Of a DNA stretch of 64,000 bases, positions 12,421-24,047 are shown one piece after another. Position numbers and translations under genes: made by a program. The notes beneath the pieces were generated by a model, which was given only the letters and a program-made list of their open reading frames with translations, did no database searches and had not been told where the DNA came from. The stretch is taken from assembly GCA_036346225.1 (NCBI GenBank), contig JARFIW010001750.1, positions 1,178,001-1,242,000 of the forward strand, given 5' to 3'. Positions within the stretch are counted from its first letter, which is position 1, and each line of letters begins with the position of its first letter. This DNA is from Platerodrilus igneus. Taxonomy: Eukaryota; Arthropoda; Insecta; Coleoptera; Lycidae.

Positions 12421-13450
12421 ACTGAATAAAGAAGTGTAAATTAAGTATGTTACAGTGGTGTCAGGAATGGAACACTCGCGTTAGTGTACCGTTTATGTGA
12501 AACTAATACAGATCTAAATATACTAAACGGTCTTCTTTTATGTTATATGTCTGTTACCCGTAGCCAAAATAAGAAAAAATGAGCAATGAGATTCTCTCTT
12601 TTTTGAAAAAATTCTAGTCATGCGTAGATTAGAAATTGATTCACGACATCACAGAGAAACTATAATAAAGTTACACAAAGAAACTAAATGAAATTATCGT
12701 GACCTCTACGGAGAAATTAGACGAGGATACTGTGACTTTTATCCAAAAGCAATTTAACAAAAATTAATAGAAAACTACTGACAATTGAAAGAAGAGTTTA
12801 TAAAAAGCAAATACAAAACCCTCGGAGAAACTGAAAGCAAAATTATTCAGAAAGCTTCCAAAACTGGAGGTTAAGTTTTCTGAAAGTTTGTTAGAGAACT
12901 CGTAAAAATTGACAGCTAAATTGTTAGAAATTAATGATTGGTTAATGATTCCTCAACAATACAAACGCGGGAGGTCAAACTCAGCTAATACACCTACACA
13001 TCTAGAAAGTACTCTAAAAATTTTATAGAGGTTAGGTGGTTTACATTTAATAGCGTTGATATTTTATTATGATATTAAAATTGGACTTAAATAGTAAAGT
13101 ACCTAGTACATTCTTCTACAAGCAGCAATAAAGACCGGGATTTCACATTCTGCATATTAAATTAAAGAAATACCGACATAATTCAGTAAATTACCAGCCT
13201 AGGAAAGTGCACTCGTAAGCTTTCACACAAGTTTAAAGAAACTGAACCATAAAAAATTACCCCAATAGAAATAAGCTCTTAAATTAACCGTTATAAAACT
13301 TTCGTTGCAAAACGCCACGCTGCTTTTGAAAGTCTGAGAACCAAAAACCGTGGATCTAAATATAAAGACATTGAACCTAAAATAGAATAACTTTAGACGC
13401 ACTATCGGGGTGTGAACGAGGATAAAGTGGGTAATCACCTGGAACATTAT
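12420..13450 (+). mobile_element. Faint LTR-retrotransposon remnant (Gypsy-like leader and gag)
   Basis: A polyadenylation-like gaataaag (12424) is followed by ttacagtggtgtcaggaatgg. This resembles the junction of an LTR end with a primer-binding site of the TGGTGTCAG type seen in insect Gypsy elements. The next several hundred bases read, through many stops, as a charged lysine/glutamate-rich protein, as expected for a decayed gag. The end at 13450 is a guess, and no pol motif was confirmed. Confidence 0.35.
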
Positions 13451-15344
13451 AACGTATAAATATCAACAAATCATAATAAAAAAGATCATTCATTCGAGTT
13501 CTGTATCTTCAGTTATCTTTTTATCCTTTATCCTTTATTTTATTCGAACGCGGTTTTAAAACAATTGCCATTACAGGTGAAAGTCGTTTCTGTAGTAGAT
13601 AGTTTTCTTCAACACAAATTTGGATTAGTAGATTACATACAACCACATTTCTGTTATAGCTTCGGGTTTTTTGTGTGACTTTTACTTTCGCGTGACGTTC
13701 AGTTGCTTGAAACGTGTGCATGAATGACCCTCGGCTATTGTATTTATTTAATCTTTCTTAATAAATATTTACTTTGTTACTTAAATCTCCAGAGAAACCT
13801 TCTCATCTGGGCTAAACAGTGGGTTCTTTGTTTTATCTCTGCGATAGCATACATTTGGAAATAATTTATTTCACAAGTACTTCACTGATTCAGTTTGAAA
13901 TAAAACAAAAAATGTGATATAAATACGCATAATAATTGTAATTGAACTAACAAGATAATCAAACTTTAAATTATTTTAGTAAAAATAATAAAAATTTAAT
14001 CTTTAACCAATTTCAATTCTCTTAAGACTCTAACAAAACATGTAAAGGGTACTTTAGTAAATTTTCTTTTTTTTCTTTTTAATAATTACAGAGTATCAAA
14101 ACTTAACAAAATAAACCAACGTGATATGAGCTCATGCCTCAGGGCTTTTAAAAGATAAAATTACAACGTATTAATTCAAACATTAATTAAAGCATTGCAT
14201 ATTTACAGTGCTATTAGTATTCAAACATTTGTAAAGCAAACAATTATTATAAGATTTTCTTCTATAAAAATTTAAAATGAATATATACATAAATGCCTAA
14301 ATAAAGTATTTTCAAAGTCCTTGACCTCAACACACGTAAAGACAAAACGCGATCAGTTGACGTAACTACAGATGGTATATCTCATGGCGGACACCCAAAC
14401 ATCTGATCCTCTAAACCAAAGAATATTAATCCAAAAAAAGCAAGCCTTCCAGGATTCAATCCAAGAAGTAGAAATGGCGTAAATTAGCTCAATGTTTCTG
14501 CTGATATTTTCTAATTTACTCGCTTTACAATACTCGAACAAGTATTCCAATTCACTTAAGTGGCAATATAACCAAAACCATATTGAAGTGACAACACGTT
14601 TTTAAAAATTAAATTAATTTGATACAACAGATAACCTTATTTTAAAATCATTGTATAATAAATAAAATCAGCTTACCCCTAGCCGGCGATTTAATTTATT
14701 TTTAATAGGAAACGCTTCCCACGACCAAACTAACATTTGGAAAATTGCACGCTATTTCCTGTCCATTTTCCACCAAACGTTGAATATGATAGCCCGACCT
14801 CAACAAGTGCGCAAAATACTAGAATACGCCTTTTGATCCCTACCTAACAGAATTTTGACCAATAAGACAAAGGAAACTGCTTTTCTGTTTAACTTATAAC
14901 CCAAATGGAGGTAAATAAAGTTGCCTAACTACCAGATTCCTGACAATTAAAACGAACTGTTACACTGTCCTGCACGATAAGGTCGCGTGAGTCGTGTACA
15001 AGATCAACAATGTGTAAATCATTGAATTTTTGTTTTTACCTGTTACATATTTTATGCTAATGTATAATTAAAATTTTACATTTGTGCACGCTTAGGTAAA
15101 AGCGTATTGTAAGCAGGAGATTTTTATATGGATAAGCACCTCAATTGTATTTGCATAGATTTATATGTAATAGTTAATTTAGTTGGATACAAATAATTGA
15201 TAATTTTTTTTTATTTATTTATTTAGGATACACGAATATTTAGCCAATGATGGATAGAGCTTAGTTTATTTGTTTTGCCGTGCTTGTTGAATACTGTGAT
15301 GTACTTGTTTAAATAATGTAGGTTAGGTGAACAATTTGGAGTTT
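13451..15344. other. AT-rich intergenic sequence
   Basis: No coding or repeat feature could be supported. Short minus-strand frames here have no recognisable content. Confidence 0.4.
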
Positions 15345-15568
15345 TTTTAAAATTATTTGTGTTTATTTTAAATTAGTAGGTGAAAAAGTGCACACAACGC
15401 TCTATCACCCGGTATTGCAGAAAAACCACTTAAAGCCGTCTCTTAGAACACCCATTTTTAATGAAACTGAAATTAAATGGGTTAGCGTTCAAGGCCTTTT
15501 ATTAGACAGAAAATTGAAAGCCTTCCAAGTAGGTGAAGTGAAAGAGTTAAAATTTGTATGTCCCTAAA
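15345..15568 (+). other. Unassigned open stretch without start codon
   Basis: About 70 codons are open, including HPVLQKNHLKPSLRTPI and KWVSVQGLLLDRKLKAFQ, and end at TAA (15566-15568). A different frame stays open for about 27 more codons. The composition looks protein-like, but I recognise no family. It lies 470 bp upstream of the first recognised UGT exon but does not resemble a UGT N-terminal domain. It could be a decayed exon or transposon fragment. Confidence 0.3.
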
Positions 15569-16036
15569 AGGATTTGCGTTAGCTTTTATAGAACCCACTT
15601 CTCACTACTACCGGGTGCATTATTTATTGTTACATCTCCTGGTGGAGTAAATTTAATTCAGGAAACTAGCGTCAGTTTAGCACATAACAGACGGTATGAT
15701 ATAAAATAAGGAGCTACTAATCACATAACGTGATTCAATCCTCGATTACTATACCTTTTAAATTCGTGCTAGGAAAAATATAAGTTGTTTTACATTTACC
15801 GTTATCTAACTAAAGCGTCATATTTTATAAGCGGCCACATTCAGAAACTTTTTAAATTCACCAAGGATAATACGTACAGTTGAACGACTCTTAAAACTTA
15901 GCATTGTTAAAGAAATAAGCAATACTTATGATTCACGAATCGTTCGGTGTTGATATCCTAATCATGTGTACATACTGATTTAACAGTATTTCGGACATGT
16001 GAACTGCATAAAATTACAATGTCTTTTATATTTTAG

Positions 16037-16861
16037 GATATACAACACGAACTAGATTCAGCAAGAATAGGAGCAGTTTATTTTAGCTTAGGATCGAATG
16101 TAAGGAGCGCTAACCTTCCTTCACAAATGCAAGTTCTAATTATACAAACATTTAGAGAACTCCCTTACAAGATCTTTTGGAAATGGGAAGGCGATGAACT
16201 GACAGATAAACCTCCAAACGTCATCATCAGAAAATGGTACGATCAACAGGGTATATTACGTCAGTAATTATATAACGTTGTTTAATTAAAAATGTAACAC
16301 CTCATTTACAGGCCATCCAAATGTGAAAGTTTTTGTCACTCAAGCTGGCTTGCAATCAATGGAAGAAGCAATTTCTAGCGGTGTTCCCTTTGTTGGAATA
16401 CCATTTTTTGGAGATCAAATTCTAAATGTAATAAAAATCGTACATTTAGAAATCGGTTTGTCTATTGATCCTGAAACGTTAACAAAAGAGAAGTTGAAAG
16501 CTTCTATTGTGGAAGTTGCAGAAAACCCAAGGTAAATCGTACAAATATAGTTCTCCTTGCTGTGGCGTAACTGCTGTTTCATTGTAGGTATAGAAACAAT
16601 GTTAATGCAGTAGCAAAAATAATTTACGACACTCCCATGAAAGCTTTAGATAAGGTGGTATGGTGGACGGAATATGTGATCAGGCATAACGGTACAGCAC
16701 ATTTAAAAAGTACAGTCATGAACGTATCTTGGATCAGTTATTTCTTAATTGATGTAATATGTTTTCTAATTTTAATTATAGTATCATTGTTATTTATTTC
16801 ATCCAAATTAATTATGTTTGGTGTACGAATTGCTTTAAAATTAGGTCAAAATTCTAATTAA
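16037..16861 (+). CDS. UDP-glycosyltransferase, last three exons (partial gene)
   Basis: Exons are 16037-16259, 16312-16531 and 16588-16861. Acceptors are ttttag, tttacag and attgtag; donors are ttac|gtcagt and ccaag|gtaaat. Phases join in frame and give about 239 residues. Exon 1 carries AVYFSLGSN, the start of the nucleotide-sugar-binding half, and VIIRKWYDQQ. Exon 2 contains the whole UGT signature, from FVTQAGLQSMEEA to PFFGDQ. Exon 3 carries a hydrophobic segment (WISYFLIDVICFLILIIVSL), the usual membrane anchor, and a short cytosolic tail. The family transfers sugar from UDP-sugars to small lipophilic molecules in the ER lumen. The N-terminal acceptor-binding half, usually about 270 residues, was not found in the 12 kb upstream, so the gene is either truncated or has exons I missed. 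Confidence 0.88.
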
Positions 16862-17454
16862 ATTCTGCAATAACTGATTGATTTATTCCTGCAAGTCAGC
16901 AAGTAGTTTTAATTATTACACATCGACACGTGGTACAAATGCAATACATCTACAAAATTGCAGCAAAAGAAATGTAATTAATTGAGAAATGCTGCGTGAC
17001 TCAGAGGACCCGTAGGTTTAATATGTGAGTTGTATAGATACTGCAGGTTCAGTCCCTATTTGCGGCAATGACCTTTTTATCGTAGTATTCCACATCTTAT
17101 TTATGGTACGTTCACGACCCCCGCAAGCATATGTACAAAGCATACTGTGCACGCGGGCGGCATATCTAACTGGCGGAAAACAATCTCTTGGCCACAGCCC
17201 ATGTTTCACTTTCCTAATTTAATTTAACACAAAAAAAAGATATATATTTATCGAAAATTGCAATAATTTATTGCGTATTCACATTTACGTATAGAAAGAA
17301 TATTATATTATCTTAAAATTGCTAAACAATTTTATTTCGTTTTGATTTAAAGTAAGAAGAACGTGATTAACTTGCGTCTCATCGCGTCGGTGTCTTTTCC
17401 TGTCAATTTATGTACATTCTCCTGTAGATTTTTTGCACAAATGCCAGCCTATGA
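16862..17454. other. Downstream of UGT; possible tRNA-like element
   Basis: A box-B-like ggttcagtccc lies at about 17046-17056, roughly 55 bp after a weak box-A-like tgactcagagg. That spacing suits a tRNA-derived head, but no second copy of this sequence was seen in the window. The rest is AT-rich. Confidence 0.3.
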
Positions 17455-17848
17455 AAGCTGTTGCATATTAAATCCGTACTGAATAAACCAGCACCTTGAA
17501 GAAGTTCTAGATTACTAGAATGGGTAGAACGGCTTCGGAGTTCCAGTGATCTAAAGAGCCAAACTATAGCTTTAACCAAATTAGTACGGTCTTTAGTGAA
17601 GAACCTGACTAAGACAGGTCCTCGAAAAAGGGCAGTTACTCTTTTGGTGCTTAGATTGACAGAGACCATAGAGGTCGGTATGGCATGTTAAGACACACTC
17701 TGTGATGTGGAAGACAATGGGAATTCACCACATTACCTCCCAAATACACAGCGTACTTAGATTGTTATTAACGATGATGGCATCCTCTGGGGCAAAAAAT
17801 TCCCGAGTTAAAATAATCCCCCGTTCAGATCTCCGGCAGAGGACTGCT

Positions 17849-18640
17849 TCGGAGGCTGTGATCAGAAAAATTAGAAAAAGGGCCAGGAACATTCTGCGAG
17901 TCGGAGCACGGAATGTCAGACGTATGAGGCAAGTAGGTAAGCTAGAAAACTTAAAAATTAAAATTGATAAGTTAGCACTAGACATAGTAGGGATCAGCGA
18001 AGTTCGGTGGCCAGAGGCGGGAAATTTTTGGAGTGGAAACATCAGGATAATTCATACAGGAGCAGAGAAAGGAAATTCGGGCGTGAGAAGAGTTATGCGA
18101 AAAAGATAGAACATTGTGTAGAAAATTACTTACAAAAGAACGAAAGAATACTCATGATTAGATTAGAATCTAAATTAGTGAATACAGTAATAATACAAGT
18201 ATACATACCCACCTTTAGCTACAGTGACGAACAAGTAGAAGCGATCTACAAAGATATTGAAGACCTACAAACATACGTAAAAGGGCATGAAAATTTAATA
18301 ACTACGAGGGATTTTAATGCAGTAGTAGGTGAAGGTAGGGAAGGAGCGGTAGTAGGATTATTTATTTTAGGCACGAGAAACGACAGAGTAAATAGGCTGG
18401 TAGAATTTTGCGACAAGAACAATTTAATCATCACAAACACATTATTTCAAGATCATGCTAGAAGACGGTATACGTGGAAGATGCCAGGAGATACAGGAAG
18501 ATTACATTATTGTTAGACAACGGTTTACGAATCAAGTAAAAAACTGTGGAAGCTACCCAGAAGCAGATATAGACACTGACCACAACATTGTAATTATGAA
18601 GGCCGCTCTTAAATTTATAAGTTTGAAAAAAGAAACGGAA
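17849..18640 (+). pseudogene. LINE A apurinic-like endonuclease (EEP fold), broken
   Basis: The frame pieces cover ILRVGARNVRRMRQVGKLEN, then DIVGISEVRWPEAG (metal-binding glutamate), RDFNAVVGEGRE (the D-x-N motif; the usual GDFNA glycine is R here), NNLIITNTLFQ and DTDHNIVIM (the conserved D-H pair). These are the landmarks of the EEP nuclease that nicks target DNA for LINE insertion. The frame shifts near 18060-18110 and again near 18500. The fragments at 4811-5430 and 58275-58960 are the same domain in sister copies. Confidence 0.82.
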
Positions 18641-19129
18641 AAAGGCATTTTGACTTTGAGAAACTAAAAGATAAAGATATCCTCGAAATATTTGAAAAAC
18701 AGTCAATAGAATTGCTGAAAGATATCGGGAAAATTTCTGATACTAAAGAAGTAGAAACAGAATGAAATAACATTAAATCCAGCTTAGACATGGCTGAGGT
18801 ATACACCAAAAAAAAGAAACCACGGATAACAAAGAATATCCTGAATTTAATAGCAGAAAGACAAAAATACCAAAATAGATCGGACGAAACAGGAAAACAA
18901 AGATACAAGCCCATAAAATTGGAAATTATTCGCAAATACAGGAAAGCTAAAGAACAATGGATTGATGAAAAGTGCAAAACGATACAATCTAAGATGGAAA
19001 TAGGAAAGATAGGCGAACAGACAAACTAATTAAAATGAATTTTAGGGATATAAAACCACATAACAAATATATAAGGGACGCGGGGGGAAACGTCATTATA
19101 AAAAATATATAGGGAATTTATATGCAGGC

Positions 19130-20440
19130 GAGAAACTAAAAGCATTTGAGCAGGAATCAGATATTGAAAATGATGACTTGGGATATCCTATATTTCGAGA
19201 TGAGTTTGAATTATCATTAAAGGGTCTGAAAATTTCTAAGGCGCCGGGTACAGATAAGGTGCAAGCAAAAACCCTAAAAGAGCTGGACAAGCAGTAACAG
19301 AACGTCTCTTCCAACCTGTAAACCATATGTATGAGATTTCAAACGCAACATCATAGTAACTATACTAACAGCACACGTGTCAAAAATATTAACTAGAATT
19401 GTACAAAGACGAATGGAAAAACGAGCTGAAGAAATACTAGGTGAAGATCAATTTGGGTGAAACAGGGGAACACGGGAAACTATTTTAGCTCTGATGGTGA
19501 TAATAGACAAAACACTAGAAAAAGAGGAAGTGTGTATATAGGGTTTGTAGATCTGGAATAAGCATTCGACAATATAAAATGGAAAACAATGTTTGAAATA
19601 CTCAAAAAGATAGGAATGAGTTTTAGGGATAGACGGATAGTACATAGCTCATACAAAGAGTAAACAGCGGCAATATATATAAAGAGCAGGAACGTGAAGT
19701 AAATATTAGGAAAGGGATGAGACAATGAATACTGTCAAATGCAGGAAAACATTTGGGGTTACCATGCAAGGACAGAAAATTGATATGCATAGATTTGCAG
19801 AAGATATAGCGGTATTAGCATCTAGCAAAGTGGAAAGTAAATCAAAAACAAGAATTCAAATAGGTAACGAGAACTTACAAGAGGTTAAGGATTTCTGCTA
19901 CCTAGGAAGTCAAATAACGCAAGACGGAAAAAGCGCAAGAGATATAAAACAAAAATTTACACCAGGTCGTACTACATTTAACAAGTAAAAGCAACTACTG
20001 TGCTCAAAGACAACAAACATAGAAACAACAAAAAGATTGCTAAAAACATATGTGTGTAGCACAGCACTGTATGACTGTGAAGCCTGGACAAAGGAAAAGC
20101 GGACAAGAAAAAGGTAGAAACCTTTGAAATGTGGTGCTACAGACATATGATGACGAAATCGTAGACAGACAAAACTAAGAACAAAGAGGTACTAGAAATG
20201 GTAGGAAAAGAAAGAAATATGTGGAAGTCTGTAAAAAAATAGGAAAGATAGGATGATAGGCCACCTCCTAAGGCATGGGGGAATAGTGCGGAATATATTA
20301 AAGGAAAGAGATAGGAAAAAAGAGAACTAGAGGTAGACCTAGGTTAGACTACTGCACACAATTGTGGGAATTTCAGGGAACTGTGTAGGCTAGCTCAGAA
20401 TATAAATAAGTGGAGGTACGCGTCCAACCAGTTTCAAGAC
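19130..20440 (+). pseudogene. LINE A reverse transcriptase, broken
   Basis: Landmarks in order are FELSLKGLKISKAPGTDKV, a GFVDLE-A-FDN block near 19540, FAEDIAVLASS (the catalytic F-A-D-D motif, first D replaced by E), IQIGNENLQEVKDFCYLGS near 19855, and the C-terminal FEMWCYR-type and IGHLLRHGG-type segments. Frameshifts separate them. Relative to the A2 copy a short stretch is missing around 19340 and another before the FAED motif, so this copy could not make an active enzyme. Confidence 0.8.
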
Positions 20441-20628
20441 GGAAACCTAACGATGAAAAAACAAGTGTACTTTGATGATTATTATAAACAACTACAGGTG
20501 TTGGTTGTGAAATATTTTCAACTAATGTTGATTGTGCGAAAGGATGTATTGGAAAAACTATTAATTCGGCAAATGTACAAGTGTTGGGGGAACTTGGCAG
20601 CTACAGGCTGCTTACCCTCCTTCACATA

Positions 20629-20920
20629 CCCCTACATTTGATTTTCCAATGCTCCACCTGAAAGTTCTAAATTGGCCAGGAAGCGAGTTTTTTTACCGGG
20701 AATTTTTTTTTAATTTTGCCGAACCGTTGCTGTTGCAAGCAAGGTAGGAATCTTTAACGTGCGCGACAAAACTCACACATGGGACCTCTATTTTACCTCA
20801 TCTGAACGAGGGCGTATTTTTGTGAAAAAACATTTTTGAAGCGGACCGTGTCGGGATTTGAACCCGGATCCTTGGGCATATTAGTCACATGCATACCAAC
20901 TACACTACGGAGCCGCCTCC
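20629..20920 (-). mobile_element. tRNA-derived SINE, copy 2
   Basis: Same family and orientation as the copy at 1235, inserted into the 3' module of LINE A. The minus-strand head carries a diverged box A and box B (GGTTCAAATCC). A flanking duplication ccttcacata occurs at 20619-20628 and 20921-20930. The LINE text resumes directly after it (tcactgaatatcgg). Confidence 0.85.
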
Positions 20921-20989
20921 CCTTCACATATCACTGAATATCGGGGAAATACAGTATATAATTGTAAAACAATATAATGGGACCAAACG

Positions 20990-21930
20990 ACATCTAACAT
21001 GAAAGAACATTTGCTATGTTCAAAAACAACAAATATAGAAACAAGAAGAAAGTTGTTGAGAGCATATGTGTGGATCACAGCACAGTGCGTCTATGAAATG
21101 GGGACAGTAGGAAAAGCAGACAGAAAGACATAGAAATCTTCTGAAATGTTGTGCATCAGATGTTTAAGCTTGTGCTTTTATTGAAGGTTGCATCAGAAGG
21201 TATTTTATGCAGGACTCCAAACTGCAGTATTTAACAAAGCTTACTCGCCTAGGTAAACAACGACATGTGGTTACAATATTAATTTATTAACACTGTGAAG
21301 AGTGATTGTAAAGACAATAATATACACAATCTTTATAAAACTGATACAACACACGAGTACATCTCGTATCATCGATTATTACAAAAATTAATTATATAAA
21401 TATTAAATCGCGGTCACAACACGAATCGCGGGGATGCCAAGTAGAACGTCACCTTTCGTTGCACGCCGAATTCATACTGTCCACTTCGCGCCTTCACTCT
21501 TTACACGGCACTCCGATGGTACCCGAATGCATATGGCGGAAGAATTTAAATTGCTTTTGGGGTGCACGCACTGTTGGAAATGTAAACTGTCCGTTACAGA
21601 TGTATAAGGATGATAGCATGGACAGACAAAGTTAATAAAAATAGGTTATAGAAATAGAAGAGGAAAACGATATCTGTGGAAAACAAATAAAAAATAGGAG
21701 AAATAGAAGGGCAGGATACGTTCTAAGTCATTTTTGGGGAATAGCACAGGATATATTACAGACAGAGATAGGAGAAAAGAGGTATCAGTAGAACTAGATC
21801 ACACTATCGCACGCAAATAGTGATAGATGCAGACTGTGCACATTTCAGAGAGATGTATGGATTAGTTCAGAATAGGAGGCAATGAGGGTACGCGTCTAAC
21901 CAGATCCAAGACTGAAGATCTAATGATGGT
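20990..21930 (+). repeat. LINE tail segment B, copy 2 (interrupted)
   Basis: It starts at catctaacatgaaagaac and runs through gcatatgtgtggatcacagc to the RT C-terminus and a gat-rich end. The insert at 21164-21596 splits it at the codons equivalent to the tgctacagac position of LINE A. Confidence 0.8.
21164..21596 (-). mobile_element. LTR-like insertion of unknown family
   Basis: About 433 bp interrupt LINE segment B and are flanked by cagatgt at 21157-21163 and 21597-21603. Read on the minus strand it begins near taacggacag, contains several aataaa/tata-like words and ends near caataaaagcacaagc. That layout suggests a solo LTR. Exact ends are ambiguous because the duplication overlaps possible TG/CA termini. 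A MITE is the alternative. No second copy is present here. Confidence 0.5.
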
Positions 21931-21951
21931 GATGATGTTGTTCACACCTAG

Positions 21952-22237
21952 TCTGTACCGAAATTCGGAGTTAAATTTGATGCAACAAATATTTTTAAAT
22001 TTGTGCGAGTGAAATATGAAGTATTTGTTGTAAATACTGAAACTCTTGTTAACAGTGATCCATTAAAGAATCTTAAAGGAATCGTGTACACGATGTTGTC
22101 TGAAGATTTGAGAGTTGTAACAATTTTAAATAAATACGTACAAACCTATTTAAGATTAAATTCCGCCACCTCGTTAGTTCTGCATAACCTTGACGTAAAA
22201 TATTACGCCCACAGGGAATACATAAGTAGCGCGGCGG
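21952..22237 (+). CDS. Unidentified exon-like open frame
   Basis: After an acceptor-like cacctag, 95 codons are open, from SVPKFGVKFDATNIFKF through KGIVYTMLSEDLRVVTIL to HREYISSAAG. A consensus donor (gcgg|gtgagt) follows in phase 1. Amino-acid usage looks like a soluble globular protein. I do not recognise the family. It begins only about 20 bp after the LINE B tail ends, so the LINE may have inserted beside or into the exon and cut it short. No partner exon was found nearby. Confidence 0.4.
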
Positions 22238-22373
22238 GTGAGTACACAAATTAATACTAACAGAAACTTACTAGGTGGATCTCTACAAGCCCGATTATGT
22301 CTTTTCGCAAGGGTAAATCATTAGCTCGTGGATTCTTTGGCGGGGATTTTTTCGATGTGGTTCAGCTATCCTT

Positions 22374-22626
22374 GCCGATGGCTTAGTTGGTATGCGTGTT
22401 CATGCTGAGCCCAAGGTCCCGGGTTTAAATCCCGACACGGTGCGCTTGAAAAATGTTAAGCGAGCATTTTTCACGAAGATACGCCCTAGTTCGGATGAAA
22501 AGTAAAATGTAGGTCGCGTGTGTAAGTGTAAGGGTTCGACAAAATTCAAAATTTACAGGTAAACAAAACTCGCTTCCTGGCCAATGTAGTACCATCGGGT
22601 GGAAAATTGAAAAAATCATATGCAGG
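22374..22626 (+). mobile_element. tRNA-derived SINE, copy 3
   Basis: Plus-strand copy with box A TGGCTTAGTTGG (22379-22390) and box B GGTTTAAATCC (22422-22432). The same body follows (aaaatgttaagcgagcattt, then cgcttcctggccaatgtagt), ending near aaaaaatcatatgcag. The box B core is mutated (TTTAAAT). A clear target duplication was not identified. Confidence 0.85.
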
Positions 22627-22949
22627 TTGTTCGTCGACGAAGCTTAGATCATTTTGTAGATATAGGAAAAAGATAGCAAAGAAAGAAATTACTTCGTCGA
22701 ACTCGGATATTCGAATCCGCACGTCCATATTTATCTACAGTCCATAGTCCAGTCCTCTCCTTTTAGAGACTTAGTTTTCACCAACTATAGTCTCCCACCG
22801 TTTCGCCCACATGCTCCTACGGCTAAAACTTCTAAACGCAGCTGCATTTTCATGGCCTGGGAACGCAACATTTGCGGTTTTACACACCATAAGTCCTGAA
22901 ATGCGTTAAAACCTAATATTCGTGAGACTTTGTAAAAGGTTAAATTAAA
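22627..22949. other. Spacer between SINE and BEL-1
   Basis: No gene or repeat recognised; this is pre-insertion flank of the BEL element. Confidence 0.5.
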
Positions 22950-22954
22950 AATGA

Positions 22955-23398
22955 TGTATGTGTTTTTATCGACCAACAGCATTTTAAACAGTTAATCAAT
23001 TAAAAATACACTAACCTGCAATGGTCGCCAGTTGCGCTGGTATGAAGTAATTTATTGTGGACTGTAATCTGCTTTTTGCACGTTACCGCCGTGAATTGCA
23101 TAAAACCAAAGTTCACTATACTTGAAATGTTTTCACCAATGAAAACTCCATGATCAAAGCACACCGAACGGATTGTACGGTCACTCCCGTTGCCAAGTTA
23201 ATAATGCACTGTTCGATGCTCGACTTCGACTGTCCACGAACACAAAAAGGCATTTGCGCGCACACTTTTCAATATCCAAGGTTGTATAAATTTGTTATAG
23301 GATAGGATACAACGAAAGGAACTTTGATAATGTAAATATCAAACCAAAATAATATAAAGTGATCGTATGTCATCAAAAATGCTATAAAATGCATAACA
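22955..23398 (-). repeat. BEL-1 3' LTR
   Basis: 444 bp. On the minus strand it starts TGTTATGC and ends CACATACA. The minus-strand sequence just before it, TTTTGGTGGGCGGTA, is the polypurine tract. Confidence 0.95.
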
Positions 23399-23507
23399 TA
23401 CCGCCCACCAAAATAAGATTGAAAACTTATTTTAACCAATGTAATTAAATATGAATGCGTAATTCCACCAAAAAAAATAATTATTGAGAAAAAAAAAATT
23501 TCCTTTG

Positions 23508-24047
23508 TTATGTGTCCTCTAATGGAAGAGCACACAATTTGACCAAAGGTCGTTTAATAATGCCGTTTGCAGTTTGAACCTGCGCCACTCTGACGACATT
23601 ATCTGTACCAGGATACAAGTGGGTAATGCGTCCCAGTCGCCAATGTAATGGAGGAGTATTGTGCTCCTTAATTAAGACCAATGTCCCGATCTTAACAGCG
23701 GGAAGAGATGAAAACCATTTAGTTTTCTGCTGGAGAGTATGTAAGTACTCGCTATGCCAACGGCGCCAAAAAGATTGTTGGATTCTCTGAATGAGTTGCC
23801 AACGATCTAAAAATGATAGTTTCAGGTCCAAGACATTTGGATCAGGAAGCACTGAATCTGGTTCGACTCCTAAAAAATGACACGGTGCCAAATAAGAAAA
23901 ATCTTGAGGATTTGTACTCAATGAACGCAAAAGACGAGAATTGAGTATGGCCTCAATCTGAATTAATACGGTATTGAATTCCTCATACGAGAGAATTTGA
24001 GCGTCAATAACCTTGTTGAGATGTCTCTTAACTGACTTGATGCCAGC
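23508..24047 (-). pseudogene. BEL-1 pol: end of integrase and C-terminal domain
   Basis: In frame with the upstream integrase and separated from it only by the TAG at 24048-24050. It runs from AGIKSVKRHL through YEEFNTVLIQIEAILNSR to the conserved C-terminal module of BEL/Pao pol (DRWQLIQRIQQSFWRRW, GTLVLIKEHNTPPLHWRLGR, VVRVAQVQTANG), then KLCALPLEDT and a stop. This C-terminal module (DUF5641-type) is usual after BEL integrases; its role is presumed chromatin or DNA binding. Confidence 0.85.

Larger units (their letters stand above)
17455..21930 (+). mobile_element. LINE family A, longest copy with composite A+B tail (copy A4)
   Basis: It contains a 5' UTR-like region, endonuclease (17849-18640), reverse transcriptase (19130-20440), a single 3' module (to 20990) and segment B (20990-21930, ending taatgatggtgatgatg). 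Two elements are nested: a SINE at 20629-20920 and an LTR-like insert at 21164-21596. Several frameshifts and stops make it inactive. It is the best template here for the family consensus. Confidence 0.85.
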
